A program made the translations under genes and the position numbers. 16,986 nucleotides of DNA from Pseudomonadota bacterium. Lineage in GTDB: Bacteria > Pseudomonadota > Alphaproteobacteria > Rhizobiales > Hyphomicrobiaceae. The notes beneath the pieces were generated by a model, which made no database searches, was not told where the DNA came from, and saw only the letters and a list, made by a program, of their open reading frames with translations. The stretch is from assembly GCA_023430315.1 (NCBI GenBank), contig JAEZAW010000342.1, positions 1 through 16,986 of the forward strand. The letters run 5' to 3'. Shown piece after piece: positions 1 to 6,930 of this stretch (position 1 is the first letter of the stretch; every line of letters begins with the position of its first letter).

Positions 1-2
1 GT

Positions 3-350
3 ATGGCGACGCTGCAAAGCCTGCTCGATGGCGAGTGCGAGCTGTTCTTCAAGCCCGGTACCATGCAGTTCAGCGGCCACGCCGAAGCGATCGTCGGTTG
101 GCGCGTGCCGCCCTCTGTGCGCCTTGCCATGTCGTTCTCTCATCACGGCGTCGAGCTCTACTACCGGCTGACGCTCGAGGCGGCCGATGCCCATGTGCAA
201 CTCGATCTCATCCGATTCGAGCCGCAAGAGGCAGGTGAGGACGGCAGGCGCCGACGCCTCGCGTCGGCCCTCGGCGCGGCGCGTGCGAATCGCCTGCCGC
301 ATCGGGGCGGCCAGCTTCAGGCAAGAGATGTCGGCTATCAGGGAAGCTAA
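3..350 (+). CDS. Hypothetical protein upstream of flgB, possibly truncated at the 5' end
   Basis: This is an open frame of 115 codons that begins at an ATG three bases into the window, so the true start may lie outside. I do not recognise the product. The first 75 or so residues look like a folded soluble protein, with alternating hydrophobic and polar residues (for example VELYYRLTLEAADAHVQLDL) and no signal peptide or membrane segment. From about residue 77 the composition changes to Arg/Ala/Gly-rich (GRRRRLASALGAARANR), which looks like a non-coding or out-of-frame read. A small frameshift before position 236 would end the protein at the TGA at 236-238. Rhizobial clusters often carry an unnamed small gene between fliI and flgB, and this could be its counterpart, but that is position-based inference only. 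It ends 17 bases before flgB. Confidence 0.4.
   Translation: MATLQSLLDGECELFFKPGTMQFSGHAEAIVGWRVPPSVRLAMSFSHHGVELYYRLTLEAADAHVQLDLIRFEPQEAGEDGRRRRLASALGAARANRLPHRGGQLQARDVGYQGS
242..299. repeat. Nested inverted repeats upstream of flgB
   Basis: A 9-base arm CGGCAGGCG (242-250) is matched perfectly by CGCCTGCCG (291-299). Inside it lies a second perfect inverted repeat, GCCGACGC (250-257) and GCGTCGGC (261-268), separated by CTC. Base 250 is shared, so the two stems compete for one pair. The structure sits in the part of the upstream ORF whose composition looks least like coding sequence, about 70 bases before flgB. There is no T-tract after it, so it is not a standard intrinsic terminator. 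It may be an RNA structure between the upstream gene and flgB, or chance in GC-rich DNA. Confidence 0.45.
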
Positions 351-367
351 AGCCGAAGGACTCCCCG

Positions 368-748
368 ATGGACGACCTCGCTCTCTTTTCCATTGCCAGC
401 GACCGCAACCGCTGGCTCGCGACGCGCAGTGCGGCGCTCGCCGACAATATCGCCAATGCCGATACGCCGAACTTCAAGGCCAAGGACGTGCCTTCGTTCG
501 AGGCCGCGCTCAGCTCCGCGAATGTCGCAATGCTGCGCACGAATTCCAGCCATCTGGCACCTACCCAGTTCGGGGCTCGCGCATTCGAGACGGTCGCGCG
601 ACCTGGCGAGGTGCCGAAGCACTCCGGCAACACCGTGAGCCTCGAGACGGAGCTCGCCAATCTCGGTGAGACCCGCTCGCAACACTCGATGGTCTCGGGC
701 GTGATCAGTGCTTTCCATCGCATGCTGCTCTCGAGTGTCAGGGGGTAG
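368..748 (+). CDS. flgB: Flagellar basal-body rod protein FlgB
   Basis: This 126-residue protein is the proximal rod subunit, exported through the flagellar type III apparatus and assembled in the periplasm between the MS ring and the distal rod. The N-terminal rod motif is clear at residues 18-35 (TRSAALADNIANADTPNF), and the C-terminal helix (residues 98-126) that packs the rod core is present. The length fits the FlgB family. AAGGA at 355-359 lies 8 bases before the ATG, which supports this start. It opens a packed series of rod and ring genes; flgC begins 3 bases after its stop. I find no convincing promoter just upstream, so transcription may come from further left. Confidence 0.96.
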   Translation: MDDLALFSIASDRNRWLATRSAALADNIANADTPNFKAKDVPSFEAALSSANVAMLRTNSSHLAPTQFGARAFETVARPGEVPKHSGNTVSLETELANLGETRSQHSMVSGVISAFHRMLLSSVRG

Positions 749-751
749 GCG

Positions 752-1171
752 ATGGCTGACGAGCTCAAGGCCGCGATCATCTCTTCGTCCTCGGGTCTGC
801 GCGCGCAATCGACGCGCATCCGCGTCGTCTCGGAGAACCTCGCGAACGCGAGCGCAACGGCGACTGTGCCGGGCGGCGATCCTTATGCGCGCAAGACGAT
901 CAGCTTCGCGCAGGAACTCGACCGCACGAGCGGACTCAATCTGGTGCGCATCAATGCCATTGGCCGGGATTCGGCGCCCTATCCCGCACAACACATGCCC
1001 GGGCATCCGGCGGCTGATGCGAACGGCTATGTGAAGCTCGCCAACGTCAATCCGCTGGTTGAGCTTTCGGACATGCGCGAGGCGCACCGATCCTATGAGG
1101 CGAACCTGCAGATGGTGCGGCAGGCGCGCGAGATGATCGGTGACCTCATCGACCTGTTGAAAGGCAAGTGA
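752..1171 (+). CDS. flgC: Flagellar basal-body rod protein FlgC
   Basis: This 139-residue protein is a second proximal rod subunit, secreted without a cleaved signal peptide. The N-terminal rod motif (residues 9-32, with RIRVVSENLANASA) and the C-terminal motif (VNPLVELSDMREAHRSYEAN, then QMVRQAREMIGDLIDLLK) are typical of FlgC, as is the length. GGGGG at 741-745, just before the flgB stop, can serve as ribosome binding site. The stop codon TGA (1169-1171) overlaps the fliE start by one base, so the two genes are probably translationally coupled. Confidence 0.96.
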   Translation: MADELKAAIISSSSGLRAQSTRIRVVSENLANASATATVPGGDPYARKTISFAQELDRTSGLNLVRINAIGRDSAPYPAQHMPGHPAADANGYVKLANVNPLVELSDMREAHRSYEANLQMVRQAREMIGDLIDLLKGK

Positions 1172-1524
1172 TGATCGATTCGATTGCAGGTGTGGGCGGA
1201 CGCACGCTACCAGCCGGACCGGTCGGCGGAATGGCAGACTCGACGCCCGTGTCGGCGCCGAAGATGGCGCCAGTCACGCCAGGGGCCGCGGCTGTCAACC
1301 AGCCCGACCACGACTTCGCGACGCTGCTCGGTAATGCGATCAGCGAGTTCGGGCAGAAGATGCGTCAGGCCGAGGCCGTCTCGATCGGCGGCGTCAAGGG
1401 AACGGCGGCGCTGCAGGATGTCGTCGAGCACGTGATGTCGGCCGAGCAGAGCCTGCAGACGGTCATCGCGGTGCGCGACAAGGTCATCTCGGCCTACCAG
1501 GAAATCAGCAGGATGGCGATCTAG
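1171..1524 (+). CDS. fliE: Flagellar hook-basal body protein FliE
   Basis: FliE is the adaptor that joins the MS ring and export gate to the rod. The protein is 117 residues. Its first 45 residues are Gly/Ala/Pro-rich and probably flexible. The conserved part is C-terminal: DFATLLGNAISEFGQKMRQA, then MSAEQSLQTVIAVRDKVISA and the family-typical ending AYQEISRMAI. I chose the ATG at 1171, which overlaps the flgC stop as TGATG and has AAAGG at 1160-1164 six bases upstream. A GTG at 1168 is in frame directly before it and would add one residue. The next gene, flgG, starts 18 bases after the stop. Confidence 0.94.
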   Translation: MIDSIAGVGGRTLPAGPVGGMADSTPVSAPKMAPVTPGAAAVNQPDHDFATLLGNAISEFGQKMRQAEAVSIGGVKGTAALQDVVEHVMSAEQSLQTVIAVRDKVISAYQEISRMAI

Positions 1525-1542
1525 CGGGAGCGGAGACAGGGA

Positions 1543-2331
1543 ATGCGCGCACTATCTATCGCCGCGACCGGCATGACGGCCCAGGCACTCAACGTCGAGG
1601 TCATCGCCCACAACGTCGCGAACATCAACACGACGAGCTTCAAGCGCTCCCGCGCCGAGTTCGTCGATTTGCTCTATCAAACGCAGCTCGCCGCCGGCAC
1701 GCCGGCCGCGGGTGGCGTCGAGGTCATTCCGGAGGGCGCGCGCGTCGGTCTTGGCGTGCGTGCGGCCGCGATCCGCAATCTCCACCAGCAGGGCGCGCTC
1801 GCGCAGACCGGCAACTCCCTCGATCTGGCCATTACGGGGCGCGGGTTCTTCCGCGTGACCGGGCCCGAGGGTGAAACGCTCTACACGCGCGCCGCGGCTT
1901 TCAACAAAGACGATACCGGTCGCATCGTGACAGCCGAGGGTTATCTCGTGCAGCCGCAGATGACCGTTCCTCCTGAAGCGACGGCCATCACCGTAAATGA
2001 GCGCGGCGAGGTCTACGTCACCATCCCGAACGAGATCGAGCCGCGTCTGCTCGGTCAGCTCTCGGTCGCGAGCTTCGTCAATGAGGTCGGCCTCGAGCCG
2101 CTCGGCGGCAACCTGTGGCGCGAAACCTCCGCTTCGGGCGCTGCCACAGTCGGCATTCCCGGAGAGAACGGCCTCGGCAAGATCAAGCAGGGCTACCTCG
2201 AGTCCTCCAACGTCGATCCGGTCAAGGAAATCACCGAGTTGATCTCCGCGCAGCGCGCCTATGAGATGAACTCCAAGATCATCCAGGCGTCGGACGACAT
2301 GATGGGCATCGTCACCAAGGGCATCAGGTGA
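1543..2331 (+). CDS. flgG: Flagellar distal rod protein FlgG
   Basis: This 262-residue protein is the distal rod subunit on which the P and L rings are built. The N-terminal rod motif (ALSIAATGMTAQALNVEVIA, then HNVANINTTSFKRSRAEF) is nearly canonical. The middle holds a typical flagellar basal-body stretch (SLDLAITGRGFFRVTGPEGE). The C-terminus has the FlgG hallmark GYLESSNVDPVKEITELISA followed by QRAYEMNSKIIQASDDMM. The length matches the usual 260 residues. The ATG follows a purine-rich stretch (GGAGACAGGGA) ending at 1542, and all domains are intact. Confidence 0.97.
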   Translation: MRALSIAATGMTAQALNVEVIAHNVANINTTSFKRSRAEFVDLLYQTQLAAGTPAAGGVEVIPEGARVGLGVRAAAIRNLHQQGALAQTGNSLDLAITGRGFFRVTGPEGETLYTRAAAFNKDDTGRIVTAEGYLVQPQMTVPPEATAITVNERGEVYVTIPNEIEPRLLGQLSVASFVNEVGLEPLGGNLWRETSASGAATVGIPGENGLGKIKQGYLESSNVDPVKEITELISAQRAYEMNSKIIQASDDMMGIVTKGIR

Positions 2332-2383
2332 CGGACAGCGTTCCGCCGCGCCCGGTGGGGTCGTGACAAGTCAGAGGGGAGCC

Positions 2384-2848
2384 ATGCGACGCATTCTGCA
2401 AACGGCTGCGGTCGGTCTCGCGGTCGTGTTCGCGTTTTCCGCGGATGCGCAGAGCAGCGGCATGGCCCTGCCCGTGCCGACCGTCACCATCCTTCAAGGC
2501 GATATCGTTTCCGAGGAGTTCATCGGCGAACAGCGCTTCCTTGTGAATGCACGCCAGGTGCAGGGTTTCCACACCACGCGCGAGGCTGTGGTCGGAAAGG
2601 TTGCCCGCCGAGTTCTCCAGGCAGGTCACGCCATCCCGATCAATGCGCTACGCGATCCCTGGGTGTTCAAGGAAGGGGAGCGGGTGTCGATCTTGTTCGC
2701 CTCCGGCGGGCTCAGCATCGAGGCGACGGGCATCGCGCTCGAGCCTGGCGTCGTCGGGAAACTCATCGGCGTGCGCAACGCGGATACGGGTCTGATCGTC
2801 CGCGGCGTTGTGAATGCCAGCGGCCGTGTCCATGTGGGAGGGGATTGA
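2384..2848 (+). CDS. flgA: Flagellar P-ring assembly chaperone FlgA
   Basis: FlgA is a periplasmic chaperone for P-ring (FlgI) formation. The protein is 154 residues, shorter than the enterobacterial form (about 220) but usual for alphaproteobacteria. It begins with a Sec signal peptide (MRRILQTAAVGLAVVFAFSA, likely cleaved after ADA at residue 22). The C-terminal SAF-like beta domain includes NARQVQGFHTTREAVVGKVA, a proline-containing turn at HAIPINALRD, and LEPGVVGKLIGVRNADTGLI near the end. The ATG at 2384 has AGAGGGGA (2373-2380) three bases upstream. An in-frame GTG at 2363 would add seven residues before the signal peptide and has no comparable binding site. It lies directly before its client gene flgI. 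Confidence 0.93.
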   Translation: MRRILQTAAVGLAVVFAFSADAQSSGMALPVPTVTILQGDIVSEEFIGEQRFLVNARQVQGFHTTREAVVGKVARRVLQAGHAIPINALRDPWVFKEGERVSILFASGGLSIEATGIALEPGVVGKLIGVRNADTGLIVRGVVNASGRVHVGGD

Positions 2849-2852
2849 GGGA

Positions 2853-3965
2853 ATGATGTCCCTGTTGCGAACGCTGCTCCTTGCCGTCGTCTCGCTCGCG
2901 CTGATCGCGAGCGAGGTGTGGGCCGAGGTGCGCGTCAAGGACATCACGACCGTGCGCGGCGTCCGTCCGAATCAGCTTGTCGGCTACGGCCTAGTCACCG
3001 GTCTCAAAGGCACCGGCGACAGCCTGCGCAACGCACCTTTCACCGAGCAGTCGATGAACGCGATGCTCGAGCGGCTCGGCGTCAATGTCCGCGGCCTCGA
3101 CATGCGTACGAAAAATGTCGCCGCCGTTCTGGTGACGGCTGAACTGCCGGCGTTCTCCGTAGGCGGCAACCGCATTGATGTTTCCGTAGCCTCGCTCGCC
3201 GACTCCACCTCGCTCGCTGGCGGCACGCTCGTGATGACTCCGCTGCAAGGCGCCGATGGACAGATCTATGCCGTGGCGCAAGGGTCCGTCGTCGTCGCTG
3301 GCTTCCAGGCCCAGGGGCAGAACGAGAGCTTGACGCATGGCGTGCCGACCTCGGGGCGAATCACGGGCGGAGCGCTCGTCGAGCGCGATGCGCCGGACCT
3401 GCTCGCCTCGACGCGCACGCTCCATCTCGAACTGAAAAATCCGGATTTCGGCACCGCCGTCGCCATCGTCGATGCCGTCAATACATACACTGTGCAGACG
3501 ACGAAGCGCCGTCTCGCGAAGGAAGCAGGGCCGAGCTCGCTGGCTGTCGAAGTCCCGGCAGGCACGACCGCCGCTCGCTTCCTCGCGGCCATTGGTCAGC
3601 TCAAGGTGGAGCCGGATGTGCCGGCCCGCATCATCGTCGACGAGCGCACCGGCACGATCGTCATCAGTCGCAATGTGAAGGTGAGCCGCGTCGCGGTCAC
3701 GCACGGCAATCTGACCGTGCGGGTGGTCGAGACACCGGCCGTCTCGCAGCCGGCACCGTTCTCGAAGGGGCAGACGGTGGTCACGTCGACGACGGAGATC
3801 TCGGCCAGCCAGGAGAACGGCAACTTTGCGATCGTCGACGGCGTCGACCTGCAGAGCCTGGTGACCGGCCTCAACCGGATGGGGCTGAAGCCGCTCGGCA
3901 TTATCGCAATCCTACAGGCCATCAAGTCGTCAGGTGCGCTGCAGGCTGAGCTTGTAGTGCAGTGA
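2853..3965 (+). CDS. flgI: Flagellar P-ring protein FlgI
   Basis: FlgI forms the P ring around the rod in the peptidoglycan layer. The protein is 370 residues with a Sec signal peptide (MMSLLRTLLLAVVSLALIAS plus EVWA, cleavage after residue 24). The mature protein opens with EVRVKDITTVRGVRPNQLVG, then YGLVTGLKGTGDS, the most conserved part of the family. The C-terminus NRMGLKPLGIIAILQAIKSS is also characteristic. GGGAGGGGA (2836-2844), inside the end of flgA, lies 8 bases before the ATG at 2853. A second ATG follows at 2856. An open frame extends upstream to 2814 but would spoil the signal peptide. It ends 22 bases before motE. Confidence 0.97.
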   Translation: MMSLLRTLLLAVVSLALIASEVWAEVRVKDITTVRGVRPNQLVGYGLVTGLKGTGDSLRNAPFTEQSMNAMLERLGVNVRGLDMRTKNVAAVLVTAELPAFSVGGNRIDVSVASLADSTSLAGGTLVMTPLQGADGQIYAVAQGSVVVAGFQAQGQNESLTHGVPTSGRITGGALVERDAPDLLASTRTLHLELKNPDFGTAVAIVDAVNTYTVQTTKRRLAKEAGPSSLAVEVPAGTTAARFLAAIGQLKVEPDVPARIIVDERTGTIVISRNVKVSRVAVTHGNLTVRVVETPAVSQPAPFSKGQTVVTSTTEISASQENGNFAIVDGVDLQSLVTGLNRMGLKPLGIIAILQAIKSSGALQAELVVQ

Positions 3966-3987
3966 GGTGCGGCGCGTGGAGAGGATC

Positions 3988-4614
3988 ATGAAGACAGTGC
4001 AGCAAGGGAGGTCCAAGGGTGCGGCGGCGATCGCGCTGCTGCTGGCCTTCGGCGCGCTGCCGGGCCCCGCTTCTGCTCAGACACCGCCCGCAAAGGACGT
4101 CATGAAGGTCGCGCCCAAGGCGGCGGTGGCCTCGCGTCCACCTGCGCCGCGCATGGTGCCGATCGTCCCGGAGCCCAAGCGCACGCCGACACGTGAGCCG
4201 GAGAAGGCGCTTTCCGTTTCGGATCAGTACTGCCGGGCCGTACTTGAGCCGGCGCGCGAGGCGCGCTACGCGCACCAGACGGCGGAGATCGAGGCGCTGA
4301 GCCGAGCGCTCGACGATCGCATGGCCAAGATCGAGTTGCGGATCGCAGAACTCAAGGAGTGGGTGGCGCGGCGCGAGGATTTTGCCAATCGCACCAACGA
4401 GCAGCTGGTGACCATCTACTCCGGCATGCGCCCGGAGGCCGCTTCCGAGCAGCTTGCGAAGCTCGAGGAGAGTGCGGCTGCAGCGATCCTGAGCAAGCTC
4501 GCGCCACGCGTGGCCAGCCAGATTCTCAATGACATGCCGCCCGAGAGGGCTGCGAAGCTCGCCATGATCCTCATGGGGGCATCGCGCAAGAACGACCCCG
4601 GAGGCGGATCGTGA
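3988..4614 (+). CDS. motE: MotE, periplasmic chaperone of the motility protein MotC
   Basis: In Sinorhizobium, MotE is a periplasmic chaperone specific for MotC. This 208-residue protein occupies the same place in the gene order, between flgI and flgH. It has a signal peptide (residues 1-30, cleaved after GPASA), a Pro/Ala-rich stretch (31-75), a charged helical segment likely to form a coiled coil (about 88-143), and a C-terminal helical domain (144-200, with YSGMRPEAASEQLAKLEESA) resembling MgtE N-terminal or FliG-type domains. There is one cysteine, Cys82; the rhizobial MotE is described as a disulfide-linked dimer, so this residue may do the same. GGAGAGGA (3978-3985) supports the ATG; a GTG at 3967 is less likely. 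The identification rests on position, topology and domain type. Confidence 0.85.
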   Translation: MKTVQQGRSKGAAAIALLLAFGALPGPASAQTPPAKDVMKVAPKAAVASRPPAPRMVPIVPEPKRTPTREPEKALSVSDQYCRAVLEPAREARYAHQTAEIEALSRALDDRMAKIELRIAELKEWVARREDFANRTNEQLVTIYSGMRPEAASEQLAKLEESAAAAILSKLAPRVASQILNDMPPERAAKLAMILMGASRKNDPGGGS

Positions 4615-5411
4615 GCACACTTTGCGACACTTCAGGTCGCTCTGCAATGATGAGAAAGGTTCCTGCGGCGCTCTGGCGGGTGCGTGTCGGCCTGCTCGCG
4701 CTCATCGCGACGGTGGGGGTCGGCTGCTCGGTGAAGACCGACGAGATCAACAAGGAGCCGACGTTGAGCCCGGTGGGCGCCGGCATCGAGCAGAAGGCTG
4801 TGACGCCGGCGACGTACGATCACATGCATAAGGCAGCCTTTCAAAGGCCGACCGGACACAACAGCTCGTCACTCTGGACGCAGCGCGGCGCAGATCTTTT
4901 CCGCGATCGCCGCGCGCGCCGCCTCGGCGACATCCTGACCGTCAACATCTCCATGAAGGACAAGGCGATCATGGACAACCGCTCGAAGCGGACGCGCGAT
5001 TCCGCGCACGGCTTCGGGCTTGACTGGGCGCACGACGTAGCAACGTTCGGGGTCACGTCTTCGGGCAAGGCGGCGGTCAATTCCGCACTCAAGTCCAATA
5101 CGGCCTCGGACGGCAAGGGCGAGATCGAGCGTTCCGAAAACATCGATTTGAGGCTCGCTGCCGTCGTCACCGACGTGCTGCCCAACGGCAACCTGCTGAT
5201 CCAGGGCTCGCAGGAGGTGCGCGTCAACTACGAGCTGCGTGTTCTCACGTTCACCGGTGTCGTGAACATCAGCGATATTCGCGCCGACAATACGATCCCC
5301 TACGAACGCATCGCGGAAGCGCGCATCTCATACGGCGGTCGCGGACGCTCGATGGAGGTCCAGCAGCCGGCCTGGGGTCACCAGATCATCGATCAGTTCA
5401 GCCCCTTCTGA
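4611..5411 (+). CDS. flgH: Flagellar L-ring lipoprotein FlgH
   Basis: FlgH forms the L ring in the outer membrane. The mature part contains the conserved blocks SLWTQRGADLFRDRRARRLG, then DILTVNISMKDKAIMDN, VVTDVLPNGNLLIQGSQEVR and ISDIRADNTIPYERIAEARI. A hydrophobic stretch ends in GVGCS, a lipobox-like site that would give a lipidated cysteine (Cys39 from the GTG start). I chose the GTG at 4611 because GGAGG (4600-4604) lies six bases upstream and the start overlaps the motE stop. The alternative ATG pair at 4647/4650 gives a more usual lipoprotein signal but only a weak binding site. Length is 266 residues from the GTG. Confidence 0.94.
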   Translation: MSTLCDTSGRSAMMRKVPAALWRVRVGLLALIATVGVGCSVKTDEINKEPTLSPVGAGIEQKAVTPATYDHMHKAAFQRPTGHNSSSLWTQRGADLFRDRRARRLGDILTVNISMKDKAIMDNRSKRTRDSAHGFGLDWAHDVATFGVTSSGKAAVNSALKSNTASDGKGEIERSENIDLRLAAVVTDVLPNGNLLIQGSQEVRVNYELRVLTFTGVVNISDIRADNTIPYERIAEARISYGGRGRSMEVQQPAWGHQIIDQFSPF

Positions 5412-5433
5412 AGCACCAGGGATTGTCGGGTAG

Positions 5434-5964
5434 ATGGCTGAGGAAACCGAAGGCAAGGCAGCGGGAGGCGGCGGCAAGGGCGCCTTCATCATCGCCCTCG
5501 TGCTGCTCGCCGTCGTAGGTGCTGGAGCGGGCGCAGGCTTCAGCCTGATGTTCCTCAATGCCGGCGCGGCGCCGCATGATGCCGCTGCGGGAAAGCGCGA
5601 TCTGCAAATCGTTCAGGGCGCCAAGCACGGCGAGAAGGGAGCCGCATCGAAAAGCGCTGCCGAGCCGAGCAAGGTGCTGATCTCGAATCTCGATCCGATT
5701 CTCGTGACGCTCTCCGGTCCGGCACGGAGCTGGGCACGGCTCGAGCTCGGCGTCATCCTCGATGCCCCGGCTGCGCCTGATGACGGGGTGCTGCTCAAGT
5801 CAATGACCGAGGACATTATGAGCTTCATGCGTACGGTGCCGCTCACTCATGTCGAGAGCGCCGCCGGCGTCGAATATCTGCGCGAGGACATCGAGGAGAT
5901 TGCACGCCTGCGCAGCAAGGGGCGGGCCCGTAGCGTCATCCTGCGTTCGCTGGTGGTCGAATGA
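5434..5964 (+). CDS. fliL: Flagellar basal-body-associated protein FliL
   Basis: FliL is a single-pass inner-membrane protein that sits next to the stator and supports torque. The protein is 176 residues: a short cytoplasmic Gly-rich tail, one membrane helix (about residues 17-41), a linker, and a periplasmic domain with LISNLDPILVTLSGPARSWA, then RLELGVILDA and a C-terminal YLREDIEEIARLRSKGRARS. The final VILRSLVVE strand is typical. It starts 22 bases after flgH with AGGGA at 5418-5422, a slightly distant binding site. Its stop overlaps the fliP start as ATGA, which suggests translational coupling. Confidence 0.93.
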   Translation: MAEETEGKAAGGGGKGAFIIALVLLAVVGAGAGAGFSLMFLNAGAAPHDAAAGKRDLQIVQGAKHGEKGAASKSAAEPSKVLISNLDPILVTLSGPARSWARLELGVILDAPAAPDDGVLLKSMTEDIMSFMRTVPLTHVESAAGVEYLREDIEEIARLRSKGRARSVILRSLVVE

Positions 5965-6716
5965 GGCGTCTTGCAGTCATACTCGCCGTTGTCGTGCTGC
6001 TTGTGCCGGGGGCGGCCCTGGCGCAGACGATCAACCTGCAGGACTTGATTCCGGACGGCCAGGGATCGACCAGCGCGCGCATTCTCCAGCTCATTGCCCT
6101 CCTTTCCGTGCTGTCGGTGGCGCCGGGGTTGCTGGTTACGGTCACCTGCTTCACGCGCTTCATCATCGCCTTGTCGTTCCTGCGCTCGGGCGTGGGGCTC
6201 CCCTCGACGCCATCGAATATTGTTCTGATCAGCCTCGCGCTTTTCATGACGTTCTTCGTCATGGCACCGATCTTCGACCGCATGTGGACCGATGGCGTGC
6301 AGCCGCTCATGGAGAACCGGATCAATGAGCGCGAAGCCTACCAGCGCATGACGCGGCCTCTGCGCGAGTTCATGCAGGCGAACGTGCGCGAGAAGGATAT
6401 TCAGCTCTTCGAGGGCATCTCACGAGGCCGCACGCCGCCGGCGACACCGGACGCTTCGGGCCAGCCCGTCGAGGTCGACATGCGCGTGCTCGTGCCGGCC
6501 TTCATGATCTCCGAGCTCAGGCGCGGCTTCGAAATCGGGTTTCTGATCATCCTGCCATTCCTGGTCATCGACCTGATTGTGGCGACGCTCGTGATGTCCA
6601 TGGGCATGATGATGTTGCCGCCGACGGCGATCTCGTTGCCGTTCAAGGTTCTGTTTTTCGTGTTGATCGACGGCTGGAACCTGCTCGTTGGGGGGCTCGT
6701 GCGCTCGTTCGGCTAG
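5961..6716 (+). CDS. fliP: Flagellar export gate protein FliP
   Basis: FliP is a core subunit of the flagellar type III export gate in the inner membrane. The 251-residue protein has a cleavable signal peptide (residues 1-21, ending ALA before QT), as FliP proteins do, and four membrane segments near 41-64, 86-104, 192-216 and 224-246. Strong signatures are CFTRFIIALSFLRSGVG, LVPAFMISELRRGFEIGFLI and MGMMMLPPTAISLPFKVLFF followed by VLIDGWNLLV. The length and topology are standard. It is the last gene of the rod/ring unit and is followed by the flagellin leader. FliQ and FliR, which form the gate with it, are not in the window. Confidence 0.98.
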   Translation: MRRLAVILAVVVLLVPGAALAQTINLQDLIPDGQGSTSARILQLIALLSVLSVAPGLLVTVTCFTRFIIALSFLRSGVGLPSTPSNIVLISLALFMTFFVMAPIFDRMWTDGVQPLMENRINEREAYQRMTRPLREFMQANVREKDIQLFEGISRGRTPPATPDASGQPVEVDMRVLVPAFMISELRRGFEIGFLIILPFLVIDLIVATLVMSMGMMMLPPTAISLPFKVLFFVLIDGWNLLVGGLVRSFG

Positions 6717-6776
6717 GTGCGACGAAAAATTTCCTAAGTGAGTGCAGATAAGGATTGGCTAATCCGACGAACAAAG

Positions 6777-6791
6777 TTAACTCAGGGTTAG
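6777..6791 (+). promoter_or_regulatory. CtrA-like binding box in the flagellin leader
   Basis: The sequence reads TTAA (6777-6780), seven bases, then TTAG (6788-6791). The CtrA consensus is TTAA-N7-TTAA, so seven of eight positions match with the correct spacing. It lies about 140 bases upstream of the flagellin start in a comparatively AT-rich part of a GC-rich window. CtrA controls flagellar genes in many alphaproteobacteria. A regulator of this type acting here is an inference, and a one-mismatch match can occur by chance. Confidence 0.4.
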
Positions 6792-6834
6792 TACATCAAC
6801 GGTACAACTTGCGTCGATAGCGGGCCGGGGGGGG

Positions 6835-6849
6835 GCACCTTGAGGGTGC
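6835..6849. repeat. Small inverted repeat in the flagellin leader
   Basis: GCACC (6835-6839) and GGTGC (6845-6849) form perfect 5-base arms around the loop TTGAG, directly after a run of nine G (6827-6835). Another small dyad, GGCAT-G-ATGCC, follows at 6858-6868. Each is short enough to be chance; they are listed because three dyads lie in about 60 bases of the leader. Confidence 0.35.
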
Positions 6850-6876
6850 ACGCCGGGGGCATGATGCCGACTCGCT

Positions 6877-6895
6877 ATACCGGACGATCCGGTAT
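6877..6895. promoter_or_regulatory. 8-bp inverted repeat just upstream of flagellin
   Basis: ATACCGGA (6877-6884), loop CGA (6885-6887), TCCGGTAT (6888-6895) is a perfect inverted repeat, extended by one possible U-G pair in RNA. It ends 35 bases before the flagellin ATG. It could be a DNA operator or a hairpin in the flagellin 5' untranslated region. In Caulobacter the FlbT protein acts on the flagellin mRNA leader, so an RNA role is plausible but not shown. There is no following T-tract, so it is not a terminator. Confidence 0.55.
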
Positions 6896-6930
6896 GTCCC
6901 ACACAGTACATCTCCTTACGGGGCATACGA

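Noticed and set aside
2814..2852. Upstream extension of flgI inside flgA
   Set aside because: The start at 2853 gives a standard signal peptide and has a good ribosome binding site at 2836-2844.
6752..6765. Inverted repeat GGATT-GGCT-AATCC after fliP, considered as a terminator
   Set aside because: The 5-base stem is AT-rich and has no T-tract; it is too weak to call.
6813..6820. GTCGATAG as a sigma-28 -10 element for flagellin
   Set aside because: It resembles GCCGATAA, but there is no TAAA-like -35 at the correct distance.
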